Below, in pieces: positions 22,749 to 30,297 of a stretch of 64,000 nt of DNA. The stretch is from a virus. Numbering within the stretch: the stretch's first letter is position 1; every line of letters begins with the position of its first letter. The notes under the pieces were generated by a model. The model worked only from the letters and a program-made list of their open reading frames with translations. It did no database searches and was not told the DNA's origin. Made by a program: the position numbers and the translations under genes. The stretch covers positions 1-64,000 of the IMG/VR virus record IMGVR_UViG_3300037117_000101; one strand, given 5' to 3'.

Positions 22749-23301
22749 ATGGATCATCATAATTGCAGTCGAGGCCACATTAGGACTCGCACTATCATTC
22801 GTCGCATTTATCTCCGGCTATAACACGGGATTCAAGGACGAGCAGACGGTTTGCATTCAATGGGCCACACAGCAACGGATCACATGCGGTTTGGTTTCCG
22901 CAGACAGGAGGCTCCATGAGACGCTTAACAGTTCTGATTCTTATTCTCGCGAGCACAACATTAGCAGCGCCCCCAGACCAACCTATAAGATTAGGCAAGG
23001 CCAGTTGGTATGGATACGAATGGACAACGGGAAAACGCGGCACAATGGCGAACGGACAGCGTTTCAATCCCCGCGCATGGACGGCGGCGAGTTACGATTA
23101 TCCGCTTGGCACAGTTCTGGAAGTCACCAATCAAGCCAACGGTCAACGGGTAGCAGTTATGGTTACAGACCGAGGGCCAGCAAAACGACTAGGGCGGCTT
23201 CTGGATCTAAGCGAGGCAGCGGCAACAGCACTAGGCTACCATCGGGACGGGATCGCAGTCGTAGCAGTAAGGGTACTCGTACTACCCCATACCACTACTA
23301 G
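22741..23301 (+). CDS. Signal-anchor protein overlapping the RlpA-like gene
   Basis: The frame starts MRKWIIIIAVEATLGLALSF, a clear membrane anchor, then YNTGFKDEQTV and a short cysteine-containing region. From 22916 on, it runs for 386 bp in a different frame over the RlpA-like gene, where its sequence becomes Ser/Arg/Gly-rich and disordered. Both frames stop within four bases (TAG at 23299, TAA at 23303). The N-terminal 60 residues look real. Whether the long tail is translated is uncertain. Nested signal-anchor and secreted genes recall the Rz/Rz1 spanin layout, but no homology is claimed. Confidence 0.5.
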   Translation: MRKWIIIIAVEATLGLALSFVAFISGYNTGFKDEQTVCIQWATQQRITCGLVSADRRLHETLNSSDSYSREHNISSAPRPTYKIRQGQLVWIRMDNGKTRHNGERTAFQSPRMDGGELRLSAWHSSGSHQSSQRSTGSSYGYRPRASKTTRAASGSKRGSGNSTRLPSGRDRSRSSKGTRTTPYHY

Positions 23302-23305
23302 GTAA
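22916..23305 (+). CDS. RlpA-like double-psi beta-barrel protein, secreted
   Basis: A 129-residue protein with signal peptide (MRRLTVLILILASTTLAAPP, cleavage after an AxA-like LAA; no lipobox cysteine) followed by an RlpA domain: GKASWYGYEWTTGKRG, ANGQRFNP, TAASYDYPLGT and the catalytic-face VMVTDRGP with D85. RlpA proteins act on glycan strands that lack stem peptides. The phage version may help degrade or remodel the peptidoglycan. Ribosome site AGGAGG lies in the upstream overlapping gene. Confidence 0.86.
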   Translation: MRRLTVLILILASTTLAAPPDQPIRLGKASWYGYEWTTGKRGTMANGQRFNPRAWTAASYDYPLGTVLEVTNQANGQRVAVMVTDRGPAKRLGRLLDLSEAAATALGYHRDGIAVVAVRVLVLPHTTTR

Positions 23306-23343
23306 CAGAACCAAAATTCGAGTCAAACATAGGAGGCAACACA

Positions 23344-23484
23344 GTGACAAACGAAGAGAGATACCCAAAAGGTGACTGGCAGTACGACGTTGCAAACGGC
23401 GACACTGTTCTCGGCTACGCGGATTGGTTGGCACATAACATCGAAATTGACAAGATTTTAGTCAAGTACGAGGCCACGTCATGA
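23344..23484 (+). CDS. Hypothetical 46-aa protein
   Basis: GTG start after TAGGAGG. MTNEERYPKGDWQYDVANG..., acidic and aromatic, ends ATS with a stop overlapping the next ATG. No domain recognised. Confidence 0.5.
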   Translation: MTNEERYPKGDWQYDVANGDTVLGYADWLAHNIEIDKILVKYEATS

Positions 23485-23654
23485 GACACGAATTCAAGGA
23501 TCAACCGCAAGAGAGGTTCGCGTATACCGACAGATGGGAAGCCAAGATGCGCGACAAAGAGCGCGGCGCAGCACGCAAGGCCAAGAACGCGATACAGTTC
23601 GAAGGCCACGCTAAGTCCAAGAGCGAACGCGAAGATCAATATGGCTCGCGCTAA
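23481..23654 (+). CDS. Hypothetical 57-aa charged protein
   Basis: ATGA overlap with the previous gene. Very charged (Lys, Arg, Glu, Asp) and probably helical or disordered: MRHEFKDQPQERFAY then RDKERGAARKAKN. Its end overlaps the next start by 14 bp. Confidence 0.5.
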   Translation: MRHEFKDQPQERFAYTDRWEAKMRDKERGAARKAKNAIQFEGHAKSKSEREDQYGSR

Positions 23655-23745
23655 GGTCGAGGAGGCAATCAAGAAGCTGGAGGCCGCTGGTCTCAAGATA
23701 ACTGCGGCAATCCTTCGCGAGAAACTGGCCGAGGTCACACGTTAG
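23641..23745 (+). CDS. 34-aa helix-turn-helix-like peptide
   Basis: The whole sequence, MARAKVEEAIKKLEAAGLKI followed by TAAILREKL, resembles the first two helices of the KfrA-type DNA-binding N-domain found in plasmid regulators. Too short to be a complete domain, so either a dimerising mini-regulator or a fragment. Confidence 0.4.
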   Translation: MARAKVEEAIKKLEAAGLKITAAILREKLAEVTR

Positions 23746-23762
23746 TCGTTATCGGAATTTTG

Positions 23763-23861
23763 ATGTTCGTGCCATTGTACTCCATGGCCGACATCGTACT
23801 ACAATACTGGCTCGACAGGAGGGAACATGAAAGATTCAAAGATGAATTTACTGCTACTTAA
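23763..23861 (+). CDS. Possible 32-aa membrane-start peptide
   Basis: ATG at 23763 opens MFVPLYSMADIVLQYW then a charged end. The hydrophobic run extends upstream of the ATG (a TTG codon precedes it). It overlaps the next gene by 35 bp and has no ribosome site. Confidence 0.25.
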   Translation: MFVPLYSMADIVLQYWLDRREHERFKDEFTAT

Positions 23862-24171
23862 AATCGGAGATCCTGTTATCCACAAAGCCACCGGCCTATG
23901 CGGTACAGTCGAGGCCGTGGAGTTCTACGGCACCACGACCGGCCAGATGCTCACGGTAGCGATGCTGTGCGGTAGACGCATGCGTGGCATTTCGCGCGAT
24001 GAGTTTGGCCTGCACACTCCGGGCGCCGCGCAGATCAAGGCGCAGACACCCCCACAATGGGCCGTGCCCACTGCCGAAAATTCACAGCCGATAACTGTAG
24101 ACCAGATGGGCAACGTGTTCCATAATATGGGGTCGATCAGTGACAAAAGCATTCTCGACGAAATTTGCTAA
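23827..24171 (+). CDS. Hypothetical 114-aa protein
   Basis: Start ATG after CAGGAGGG. Residues 10-60 (KIGDPVIHKATGLCGTVEAV ... ISRDEFGLH) look like a small SH3/Tudor-like beta barrel, as in proteins with a KxGDxVxHxxxG start. The rest is polar. Function unknown. Confidence 0.6.
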   Translation: MKDSKMNLLLLKIGDPVIHKATGLCGTVEAVEFYGTTTGQMLTVAMLCGRRMRGISRDEFGLHTPGAAQIKAQTPPQWAVPTAENSQPITVDQMGNVFHNMGSISDKSILDEIC

Positions 24172-24181
24172 GGAGGAAACA

Positions 24182-24466
24182 ATGGCAGAACAGAACGCAT
24201 ATGAGAAATTTACTCAGAAGGAATGGGCCTTGGCGCTCATGGGTCTCATGGGTCTCACGCCTAGCGGTAGCGAATTCCTTACGCCGGATGAATGCACATC
24301 CTACGTGCGGCGACGCCTCAACTATCCTCGCATAATCATCGAACTGCGCGAAGAGAACGCCACGCTCCGCAGGCTGCTAGGAGTCGCGTTAGAGGATTAT
24401 GACGACGAGAACTGCGTCTCGCGGGCCAACACTATACGCGAAGCGTTGGCAAAGGCGGCACGCTAA
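24182..24466 (+). CDS. Hypothetical 94-aa helical protein
   Basis: Start ATG after AAGGAGG. Helical with a coiled-coil-like segment (ELREENATLRRLLGVALED). Stop and next start overlap (TAATG). No domain recognised. Confidence 0.55.
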   Translation: MAEQNAYEKFTQKEWALALMGLMGLTPSGSEFLTPDECTSYVRRRLNYPRIIIELREENATLRRLLGVALEDYDDENCVSRANTIREALAKAAR

Positions 24467-24636
24467 TGACCATCATCGAGAAGGGCCACATCAATCTCTG
24501 GAGTGGTGAGGTCACATCTGTGTTTCGTGTCGTGGACCCCCGCACGCAAAAAGTCTTAGCCATTTTCAGTAGCTATGAAGCGGCAAAACGCTACGTGAGC
24601 GTGAGCAACCCCACGGCGGTGCGCTATGGCCTATGA
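24466..24636 (+). CDS. Hypothetical 56-aa protein
   Basis: Starts MTIIEKGHINLWSGEV in a TAATG overlap and ends by overlapping the next gene by 11 bp. Alternating beta/alpha pattern (FRVVDPRTQKVLAIFSSYEAA) suggests a small folded domain. No family recognised. Confidence 0.5.
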   Translation: MTIIEKGHINLWSGEVTSVFRVVDPRTQKVLAIFSSYEAAKRYVSVSNPTAVRYGL

Positions 24637-24877
24637 GGTCCGCCACGGCGAAGTAGGCTTCGACATATTCGAGGGTGGACGTGTGCACAGTACGGGCTAC
24701 AGTAACCGGGTCCACGCATGGGCAGCCATCCGCAGGGCTAACAAAGCAGCCGAGCAATTGGCCTATGCGCGGGCCACGCTGCGCCATGTGTGCGATTCCT
24801 TCGAGGATGACGGCATGTCCCGCGCGACTGTGGCTAAGGTACTGGGACAGGAAAAGGACTGGAGGGAACGGCCATGA
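24626..24877 (+). CDS. Hypothetical 83-aa protein
   Basis: Starts MAYEVRHGEVGFDIFEG within the end of the preceding gene. The first 45 residues resemble the preceding protein in pattern (beta strands, then a helix AWAAIRRANKAA), so the pair may be tandem relatives. The C-terminal segment MSRATVAKVLGQEKDW is helix-turn-helix-like. Unknown role. Confidence 0.5.
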   Translation: MAYEVRHGEVGFDIFEGGRVHSTGYSNRVHAWAAIRRANKAAEQLAYARATLRHVCDSFEDDGMSRATVAKVLGQEKDWRERP

Positions 24878-25018
24878 AAATGCGGGCGAAGAACTTTCGT
24901 ACCAGTACCCTTAGTACTCCAGTCGGCCCGATGAAAACAAATCCGTAAACCGGACAATTCCAATCCGGGAGAATCGTACTTCGCGGGAGAGCCTCAAAAT
25001 TCAGCAAAGGGAGGGACT

Positions 25019-25432
25019 ATGAAAATCGAATTGACAGAGGACGAAATAGCGATCTGCTTGGTGGCTTTGAGATGGTGGAGTACCGTATCATCTGCAATTG
25101 TCGCGGCAAAAATAAGTGGTCAAACTAGGGTAGATTTGCCCCCACGTTGTCCTGTTGCAAAAGCTTGCCGTTGCAACGACGGATACGAGACTATCTTGCA
25201 GGAATTCTTCGAGACGTTTCCCGAGGGCGCGGGGGACCATGATGAGGTCGTAATCGAGGATGCGCACCAGTTCGAGAAGCGTATCGTAGCGGGGCACGAT
25301 CTTCCCCGACTCGATGCCGGAGACGTGCCTCTGGGCGATCCCGAGATGGCGTCCCAGTTCCCTCTGGCTCCAGCCGCGCTTCTTCCGCGCATCTCTCAGC
25401 GCCCGGCGCAGTTCATCGGGCAGTCCAAGTGA
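25019..25432 (+). CDS. Hypothetical protein over an antisense HTH relic
   Basis: Strong AAGGGAGGG site and ATG, product 137 residues. The N-terminal ~35 residues (MKIELTEDEIAICLVALRWW...) look like a genuine small helical protein. From about residue 40 on the sequence has the odd composition expected for the complement of another gene: the opposite strand codes for an XRE-type helix-turn-helix. The original gene was probably shorter and its end was replaced by the inverted fragment. Confidence 0.4.
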   Translation: MKIELTEDEIAICLVALRWWSTVSSAIVAAKISGQTRVDLPPRCPVAKACRCNDGYETILQEFFETFPEGAGDHDEVVIEDAHQFEKRIVAGHDLPRLDAGDVPLGDPEMASQFPLAPAALLPRISQRPAQFIGQSK

Positions 25433-25443
25433 CGAGGGAGGAA
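25088..25443 (-). pseudogene. Antisense XRE/HipB-like HTH relic
   Basis: The minus-strand frame is open from 25443 to a TGA at 25088. It encodes LRRALRDARKKRGWSQREL, LGIAQRHVSGIESGKIVPRY and TLLELVRILDYDLIMVP, a textbook XRE-family helix-turn-helix of the HipB antitoxin type. There is no ATG, GTG or TTG before the domain (first codon of the open frame is ATT) and no ribosome site, and it opposes all neighbouring genes. Most likely a captured fragment without its start. A non-standard start cannot be excluded. Confidence 0.55.
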
Positions 25444-25881
25444 TTCATTCGCACATGGCTCCGTCTTCACGAGTCCCGTTGCTTTTATTGTGGAACGGGA
25501 TTCGGCGCGAAGGACACGCTGCTGGCTACGTCCATCGAACACGTGTACCCCAAGCATCGGTTCCCGAAGTTGGAACTGAATGAGGTGAAGGCGTGCCGGG
25601 GCTGCAACTTTGCGAAGAACGGGTTCATGCCCGAAGAGTTTCGCGACTGGCTGACGCAGGGTGACGTTTTCTACAGCGAGTGGCGATTGGGCGAGCCCCT
25701 GCCGCCCGTCAAAGACCCCTTGCGTACCGCGCTACGATTGATGATCGATGCCCACTTCGATGCGGAGATCAAAAGGATTCGCGGCAAGAATAGCCCGAGA
25801 TACCAGATTACGACCCAGCGGTTAAGGGAGATCATGCGCAACGCCCGAAAGAAAGTGCTTGACATTCGGGCCCAAGTATAG
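25429..25881 (+). CDS. HNH endonuclease
   Basis: A 150-residue protein with CFYCGTGF, the catalytic-region SIEHVYPKH and KACRGCNFAKN, the metal-binding cysteines and histidines of an HNH nuclease, followed by a helical C-terminal part. GTG start overlapping the previous stop, poor ribosome site. Its last codons (LDIRAQV) lie within the promoter cassette that is repeated at the end of the SNF2 gene. Confidence 0.82.
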   Translation: MTREEFIRTWLRLHESRCFYCGTGFGAKDTLLATSIEHVYPKHRFPKLELNEVKACRGCNFAKNGFMPEEFRDWLTQGDVFYSEWRLGEPLPPVKDPLRTALRLMIDAHFDAEIKRIRGKNSPRYQITTQRLREIMRNARKKVLDIRAQV

Positions 25882-25887
25882 TAGACT
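25859..25887 (+). promoter_or_regulatory. Sigma-70 promoter, copy 1 of a duplicated cassette
   Basis: TTGACA, 17 bp, TAGACT. The whole stretch from GCTTGACATTCGGGCCC to GTAGACTG is identical to 63265-63296. Drives the gene at 25909, followed by ligase. Confidence 0.8.
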
Positions 25888-25908
25888 GCTCACAGTCAAG
25901 GAGACCCA

Positions 25909-26313
25909 ATGGAAGAGAAGCGAATTTACAGCGTATCACCCTCAGTTATCGTACCGAGCGTGAGCGGACCTACGAAAACGGTCCAGCCACTAGGCCGACA
26001 GGCTGCGCAACTCGCGCACGCTGTTGGCAAAGTGAGGTTCCAGCAAGCGCGCTTAGCTGTCGATAGCATTGGGTACGAACCCATCACGACAATTCTTCTC
26101 TCTTGTCGCGATACCAGAGAACTGCTGCACGTGATCGATCTTCTGACGCGCGCACGAATTCAACATGAACGTTTCTACGACAAGAACGAACCGGCCTATG
26201 GATTGGGTACGGGCCACATCCTCACCGCAGTGGCGACGCATCCGATCCAACCCTCAAAGGTCGATCATATTCTCGGCTATCTCCCACTCTTCCTCGAAGG
26301 AGTGAATCGATGA
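25909..26313 (+). CDS. Possible PTH2-like protein
   Basis: A 134-residue protein. RQAAQLAHAVGKVRF, EPITTILLSCRDTRELLHV and GTGHILTAVATHPIQP are arranged as in type 2 peptidyl-tRNA hydrolases (K/R-AAQ-AHA helix, strand with VLS, final T-A-T strand). The match is by pattern only and the catalytic lysine/aspartate pair is not certain. Start ATG after CAAGGAG. Overlaps the ligase gene by ATGA. Confidence 0.5.
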   Translation: MEEKRIYSVSPSVIVPSVSGPTKTVQPLGRQAAQLAHAVGKVRFQQARLAVDSIGYEPITTILLSCRDTRELLHVIDLLTRARIQHERFYDKNEPAYGLGTGHILTAVATHPIQPSKVDHILGYLPLFLEGVNR

Positions 26314-27212
26314 GTTTCAAGCCCATGCTCGCAGGCAAGTGTACAGATGTGACGAAGCTGACGTTCCCAGTGCTGGCATCCCTGAAGCTGGACGGCGTGC
26401 GGTGTCTCGTGATCGGCGGGCGGCTAATGAGCCGAACTCTGAAGCCCATCCCGAACTCCAAAGTTCAGGCCTTGTTCAAGGGACTACCCGATGGCACGGA
26501 CGGCGAGTTGATTCTGGGAGATCCCACGGCGCCGGACGCGTATCGCAAGACTGTCTCCGCAGTCATGGGCGACGGCAATCCCATCGAGGGCCTGCGCTAT
26601 TGGGTATTTGACAACTTCAATCTTCCCGGTGGTTTTCAAATGCGTTTCAATTATTTGAAAACACTTTTGCTTGATGGGATGTCGGGCGTCAAATTGCTTA
26701 CTCATAGCCTGTGTCCCAACGTCGAAAGTTTGAATCTTGTCGAAGAGTTAGCAGTTGCAGAGGGCCACGAAGGCATAATGGTGCGCAGCCTTGACGGGCC
26801 CTACAAGCAAGGTCGCAGCACCGAGAAGGAAGGCTACCTCCTCAAGATTAAACGCTTCGAGGACGCCGAGGCCATCATCATCGGCTACGAAGAGCGAATG
26901 CACAACGGCAACGAGGCCAAGAAGAACGCAGTGGGCCGCACAGAGCGCAGCACCGCGCAGGACGGTCTGACGGGCCGGGGCGATCTTGGTGCGCTAATCG
27001 TGCGCGGCATCAACGGCACGTATAAATACGTAGAGTTCAAGATTGGCACGGGTTTCGACGACAAAGAAAGACTTGACATCTGGTCCAAACGTGATATAAT
27101 GATGGGTATGATAATCAAATACCAATACTTCCCAACAGGCAGCAAGGACAAACCCCGCTTCCCCACGTGGCTGGGTTTCCGATACAAAATCGATATGGAC
27201 GAGGAGGACTAA
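26310..27212 (+). CDS. ATP-dependent DNA ligase
   Basis: A 300-residue T7-type ligase. Motif I is SLKLDGVR with the AMP-lysine K26; the conserved Arg of MSRTLKPI, the glutamate of DGELIL, WVFDNF (motif III), EGIMVRS (motif IV) and YLLKIKRF (motif V) follow, then an OB domain (GALIVRGINGTYKYVEFKIG). Seals nicks in duplex DNA during replication and repair. A promoter lies inside its 3' part. Confidence 0.92.
   Translation: MSFKPMLAGKCTDVTKLTFPVLASLKLDGVRCLVIGGRLMSRTLKPIPNSKVQALFKGLPDGTDGELILGDPTAPDAYRKTVSAVMGDGNPIEGLRYWVFDNFNLPGGFQMRFNYLKTLLLDGMSGVKLLTHSLCPNVESLNLVEELAVAEGHEGIMVRSLDGPYKQGRSTEKEGYLLKIKRFEDAEAIIIGYEERMHNGNEAKKNAVGRTERSTAQDGLTGRGDLGALIVRGINGTYKYVEFKIGTGFDDKERLDIWSKRDIMMGMIIKYQYFPTGSKDKPRFPTWLGFRYKIDMDEED
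27073..27100 (+). promoter_or_regulatory. Sigma-70 promoter inside the ligase gene
   Basis: TTGACA, 16 bp, TATAAT, both boxes perfect. Placed 112 bp before the next gene, it would add transcription of the genes after ligase. Confidence 0.75.
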
Positions 27213-27454
27213 TGATCGTAGGGTCTACAAAGATCGATATGGTGACTGGCCGAGTGAAGCATTTCCCACCCGAGCCCGAGAAGAAGGGCATGAGCCTGCA
27301 CAAGAAGATTAGCTTCTTCAAGAGCGGGGTACGCATCGTGGCTTACTTAATCGGCTGCGCCGCATTCGTCCACAACACAGCCGCGTTTATGGCTTTCTAC
27401 GTTCTGGTTCTGAGCGAGATCGTTGGCATCTACGAAGAAGTGGGTGAGAAATGA
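27212..27454 (+). CDS. Membrane protein, 80 aa
   Basis: Starts MIVGSTKIDMVTGRVK after GAGGAGG, TAATG overlap with ligase. Cytosolic N-terminal 40 residues, then one long or two short hydrophobic helices (VAYLIGCAAFV and AAFMAFYVLVLSEIVG) and an acidic end. Confidence 0.6.
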   Translation: MIVGSTKIDMVTGRVKHFPPEPEKKGMSLHKKISFFKSGVRIVAYLIGCAAFVHNTAAFMAFYVLVLSEIVGIYEEVGEK

Positions 27455-27708
27455 ACGAGACACCCGACAGGCGCGAGCGTCCCCGGACGCCCGGCAACTT
27501 CAAGAATGCGGAAGACGCGACGTATAAAATCTTACGAGAACACGAGAGGGGAAAAATGGAATTCCGCATAGAAAAGATTAATAGCAAGTATGTGATTTTC
27601 GATCAAGATGGCGCGGCGTATGGCAGCTATGATAACAAGGCTGACGTCGAGGTGGCGATTGAAGGTTGGATTAAGTATTATCAAGAGGACACCAATGTTG
27701 CTGACTAA
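27451..27708 (+). CDS. Hypothetical 85-aa protein
   Basis: ATGA overlap at the start. An internal ATG at 27556 with GAGAGGGG upstream would give only the compact C-terminal half, MEFRIEKINSKYVIFDQDG..., which looks like a small alpha/beta domain. The first 35 residues are Arg/Pro-rich. Confidence 0.5.
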   Translation: MNETPDRRERPRTPGNFKNAEDATYKILREHERGKMEFRIEKINSKYVIFDQDGAAYGSYDNKADVEVAIEGWIKYYQEDTNVAD

Positions 27709-27964
27709 GAAAGATATCGAGAGGATGACTCGCCTCCTGTTGTGGGTGAACGAGCGGGTGCTGCGCACGTGGGTTGCAGATCTGATACATACGCTCAACG
27801 ATGCGGAATCCCAACTCACTACGGCGCGCGATGTCATCGCGCAACTTGAGAGGGACGTTGCGGGTTGGCGCGGGGTAGCAGAACGGTTCGCGGTTAAGCC
27901 TCTGCCAGTCGCGAGCTGCGTGTGCGGCGGCATCGGATGCCTTGGGTGCTGTGGTCAATCATGA
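27695..27964 (+). CDS. Hypothetical 89-aa helical protein with Cys tail
   Basis: Starts MLLTKKDIERMTRLLL after AGAGGA. Helical and coiled-coil-like (LNDAESQLTTARDVIAQLE) with a C-terminal CVCGGIGCLGCCG cluster of five cysteines, a possible zinc site. Overlaps the previous gene by 14 bp. Confidence 0.55.
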   Translation: MLLTKKDIERMTRLLLWVNERVLRTWVADLIHTLNDAESQLTTARDVIAQLERDVAGWRGVAERFAVKPLPVASCVCGGIGCLGCCGQS

Positions 27965-28092
27965 TCTTCACGCATGTAGTGTGGGAGTATAAAAAACGAA
28001 CTGATGGAACATTGACGAGATCACGAGTAAAGATACCACCGCACATGGGTTCAGCTTCAGTACAACATCCTGATGACGACAAGGAGGCATCA

Positions 28093-29058
28093 ATGCCCTA
28101 CGTAGACGGCGAATATGTATCGTCAGCAATAGCAGATCGGTTGCAGTCCAAGAAGCCTCGGTCGGGCTGGGTCTCCGAGTCAGGCTATCGCTTCAAGCCT
28201 GTCGCAATCATGGAGAAGAGTCTGCCGGTTGGGATTTACACCTTCCACAATTCGCAGAACGACGGCATCGTTTTCCAGACTCAGATGTTCCCTACGGACC
28301 AGTTGATTTCGTTGCCCGGGCTCCCGTCGGATTACATTCTGAAGCAGATGCAAAAGTTCTGGGAGAGTGGCGCCATATACAAGTCACGCGGATTCGTCCA
28401 TAAGCGCGGCATCCTTCTCTATGGCCGTCCGGGCTGCGGCAAGACATCGGTCGCGCGCCAGATGTGTGACGAGGTGATGAAGGTCGGCGGCGTCGTGTTC
28501 TCCATCTCTGATTTCTCATTGGCGACCGCGGCCATCTCAATGTTCCGATCTGCGGAGCCCGACCGCCCAATCCTCACTCTGCAAGAAGATATCGAAGGGC
28601 TGTTCACGGGGGACGAGGGCGAGCATCAGGTCAAGTGCGCTCTTTCGTTTTTGGATGGTCAAGACCAGTTCAACAATATCGTCCACCTTGCGACGACCAA
28701 CAAACCCGAAATGCTTGAGGATCGATTTATCAAGCGTCCCGGACGTTTCGATCTAGTCATCGGCGTCAAGTCTCCCACCGAAGCAACGCGCGAGGCCTAC
28801 ATAAGATTCACGTGCAAGAATCAGGTCTCGGATGCGGAACTGGACGAGCTGGTTGAGAAGACCAAGGGATTGGAACTGGCCTATCTTCGCGAGATCGCGG
28901 CTTCATTCCTTTGCTTGGGGATTCCAATCGAGGAAAGCGTGGCACGCCTGAGGGCCAACTCGAAGATCAAGTACTTGAAAAACGATTCTGACAAGGGCGG
29001 CGAGATGGGTTTCGTGTTGGGTTACGATTCGAAAAACATGAAGGATCTATCGCTGTGA
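28093..29058 (+). CDS. AAA+ ATPase
   Basis: A 321-residue protein. Walker A is GRPGCGKTS (111-119), the Walker B region is PILTLQEDIEGLF, sensor 1 is VHLATTNKPE and the arginine-finger region is FIKRPGRFDLVI. This is a single AAA module like those in Bcs1/proteasome-type or phage clamp-loader-like ATPases. The start at 28093 has CAAGGAGG. The frame is open to an earlier ATG at 27961 that overlaps the previous stop, so a 365-residue form is possible. Partner unknown. Confidence 0.85.
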   Translation: MPYVDGEYVSSAIADRLQSKKPRSGWVSESGYRFKPVAIMEKSLPVGIYTFHNSQNDGIVFQTQMFPTDQLISLPGLPSDYILKQMQKFWESGAIYKSRGFVHKRGILLYGRPGCGKTSVARQMCDEVMKVGGVVFSISDFSLATAAISMFRSAEPDRPILTLQEDIEGLFTGDEGEHQVKCALSFLDGQDQFNNIVHLATTNKPEMLEDRFIKRPGRFDLVIGVKSPTEATREAYIRFTCKNQVSDAELDELVEKTKGLELAYLREIAASFLCLGIPIEESVARLRANSKIKYLKNDSDKGGEMGFVLGYDSKNMKDLSL

Positions 29059-29426
29059 TCAACGTCTGGCACATTCGGAAAGCGCCTAAGGACGCGCAGT
29101 ACATCGGGCGTGAGAGCGGCGGCTATCCCCGTTCGCCATTCTGCAATCCGTGTTCGATGCGTCGGTTCATGCCGAGTGGTCGCCCACCTACGCGTGAAGA
29201 TGTATTGATTGAGTTTGCGCTGTACTGGTTCGCGCCCGAGCAGAAGAATCTGCGCAAGCAGGCTGTCACTGATCTGCCGGACGACATCATGTGCTGGTGC
29301 GCGCCGCTGTGGTGTCACGGCCACATCATCGCAGGATACGTGGAATGGGTGAGGCGGAACGAAGGCGAGCGAGCCCTAAGAGACTACGACAGTTTTCTGT
29401 GGCCCAGCCACTTGTGGGAGGAATAA
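29055..29426 (+). CDS. DUF4326 family protein
   Basis: A 123-residue protein with the features of DUF4326: VWHIRKAPKDAQYIGRES near the N-terminus, SPFCNP, and the C-terminal CWCAPLWCHGHIIAGYVEW. The family is common in phages and is uncharacterised, with a Cys/His set suggesting metal binding. GTG start overlapping the AAA stop. Confidence 0.75.
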   Translation: MINVWHIRKAPKDAQYIGRESGGYPRSPFCNPCSMRRFMPSGRPPTREDVLIEFALYWFAPEQKNLRKQAVTDLPDDIMCWCAPLWCHGHIIAGYVEWVRRNEGERALRDYDSFLWPSHLWEE

Positions 29427-29581
29427 TGCACATTTGCGAAATTTGCGAGCATGGTTGGTGTAGGTGGTGCGCGCGGGGAATCTGCGAGTGCTTTCCCGAC
29501 GTAGTACAGCTACTTCCGAAAAAGGAGCCTAGTCTATGGAAAACTTTTCTCAATACGGTTTCCAATATCCTAAATCGCTAA
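29426..29581 (+). CDS. Cysteine-rich 51-aa protein
   Basis: Starts MHICEICEHGWCRWCARG after GGGAGG. Six cysteines in the first 23 residues, probably binding zinc, then a hydrophobic C-terminal helix. Its 3' third overlaps the nucleotidyltransferase gene by 46 bp in another frame. Confidence 0.5.
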   Translation: MHICEICEHGWCRWCARGICECFPDVVQLLPKKEPSLWKTFLNTVSNILNR

Positions 29582-30297
29582 TCATGACGTACATCGGCGG
29601 CAGCCACGCCCATGGCGCCAAGGTGGGCGGCACGGACGACACTGATTGGTATGGGGTCTTCATAGAGCCGCCCCAGCTGGCTCTGGGGCTCGACAAGTCG
29701 GAGCACTTCGTCACCTCGACGGGCGGCGGGCCGGGTGGCAACGGGCCCACGGACGTGGACGTGTGCCTCTATAGCCTGCGCAAGTGGGCCGGACTGGCAG
29801 CCAAGGGCAACCCATCGTCTCTGCACTTCCTGTTCGCTCCCTTGGAATACGAAGAGGGTGCATGGAAAGTAATTCAGTGGCATGGTGAGAAGTTCCTTAG
29901 CCGCGGACACGTGCGTCCGTTCTTGGGATTCGCTGACGATCAGATGAAGCGACTCTTCGGCGAGAAGGGCCAGAAGAACGTGCACCGCGCAGCAGACGAA
30001 GAAAAATATGGCTACGACACCAAGTACGCCATGCACGTGATTCGTCTCTATGGCGAGGCCAAGGAACTGATGGAGACAGGCCATATCACTTTGCCCCGGC
30101 CCAACAAGGACGAACTGATCGCGATTCGCGAAGGCAAGTTCAAGTTAACCGAGATTCGAACCATGGGCCGGGATCTGGAAGCCGATGCTCTGCGCGCCTC
30201 GGACGCATCACCCCTGCCAGCAATGATCGACAGGCCCGCGGTCTCAAAAATTATCGCCGATGTGTATCGTGAATTCTGGAGTGGGAGTCATCAATGA
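29536..30297 (+). CDS. Nucleotidyltransferase, RNA-repair type
   Basis: A 253-residue pol-beta-superfamily enzyme. MTYIGGSHAHGAKVGGTDDTDWYGVF shows the GSxxHG helix and the D-x-D metal pair; VDVCLYSLRKWAGLAAKGNP supplies the third acidic residue. The later H-x-x-R-L-Y-G-E-A and acidic segments match the RNA-repair-pathway nucleotidyltransferase family (PF10127 type), which often occurs with RNA ligase and kinase genes, as in this window. Start ATG after AAAGGAG. Confidence 0.75.
   Translation: MENFSQYGFQYPKSLIMTYIGGSHAHGAKVGGTDDTDWYGVFIEPPQLALGLDKSEHFVTSTGGGPGGNGPTDVDVCLYSLRKWAGLAAKGNPSSLHFLFAPLEYEEGAWKVIQWHGEKFLSRGHVRPFLGFADDQMKRLFGEKGQKNVHRAADEEKYGYDTKYAMHVIRLYGEAKELMETGHITLPRPNKDELIAIREGKFKLTEIRTMGRDLEADALRASDASPLPAMIDRPAVSKIIADVYREFWSGSHQ

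Noticed and set aside
24874-24948. 24-codon frame MKMRAKNF...
   Set aside because: It overlaps the previous stop as ATGA but is too short and unsupported to list as a gene.
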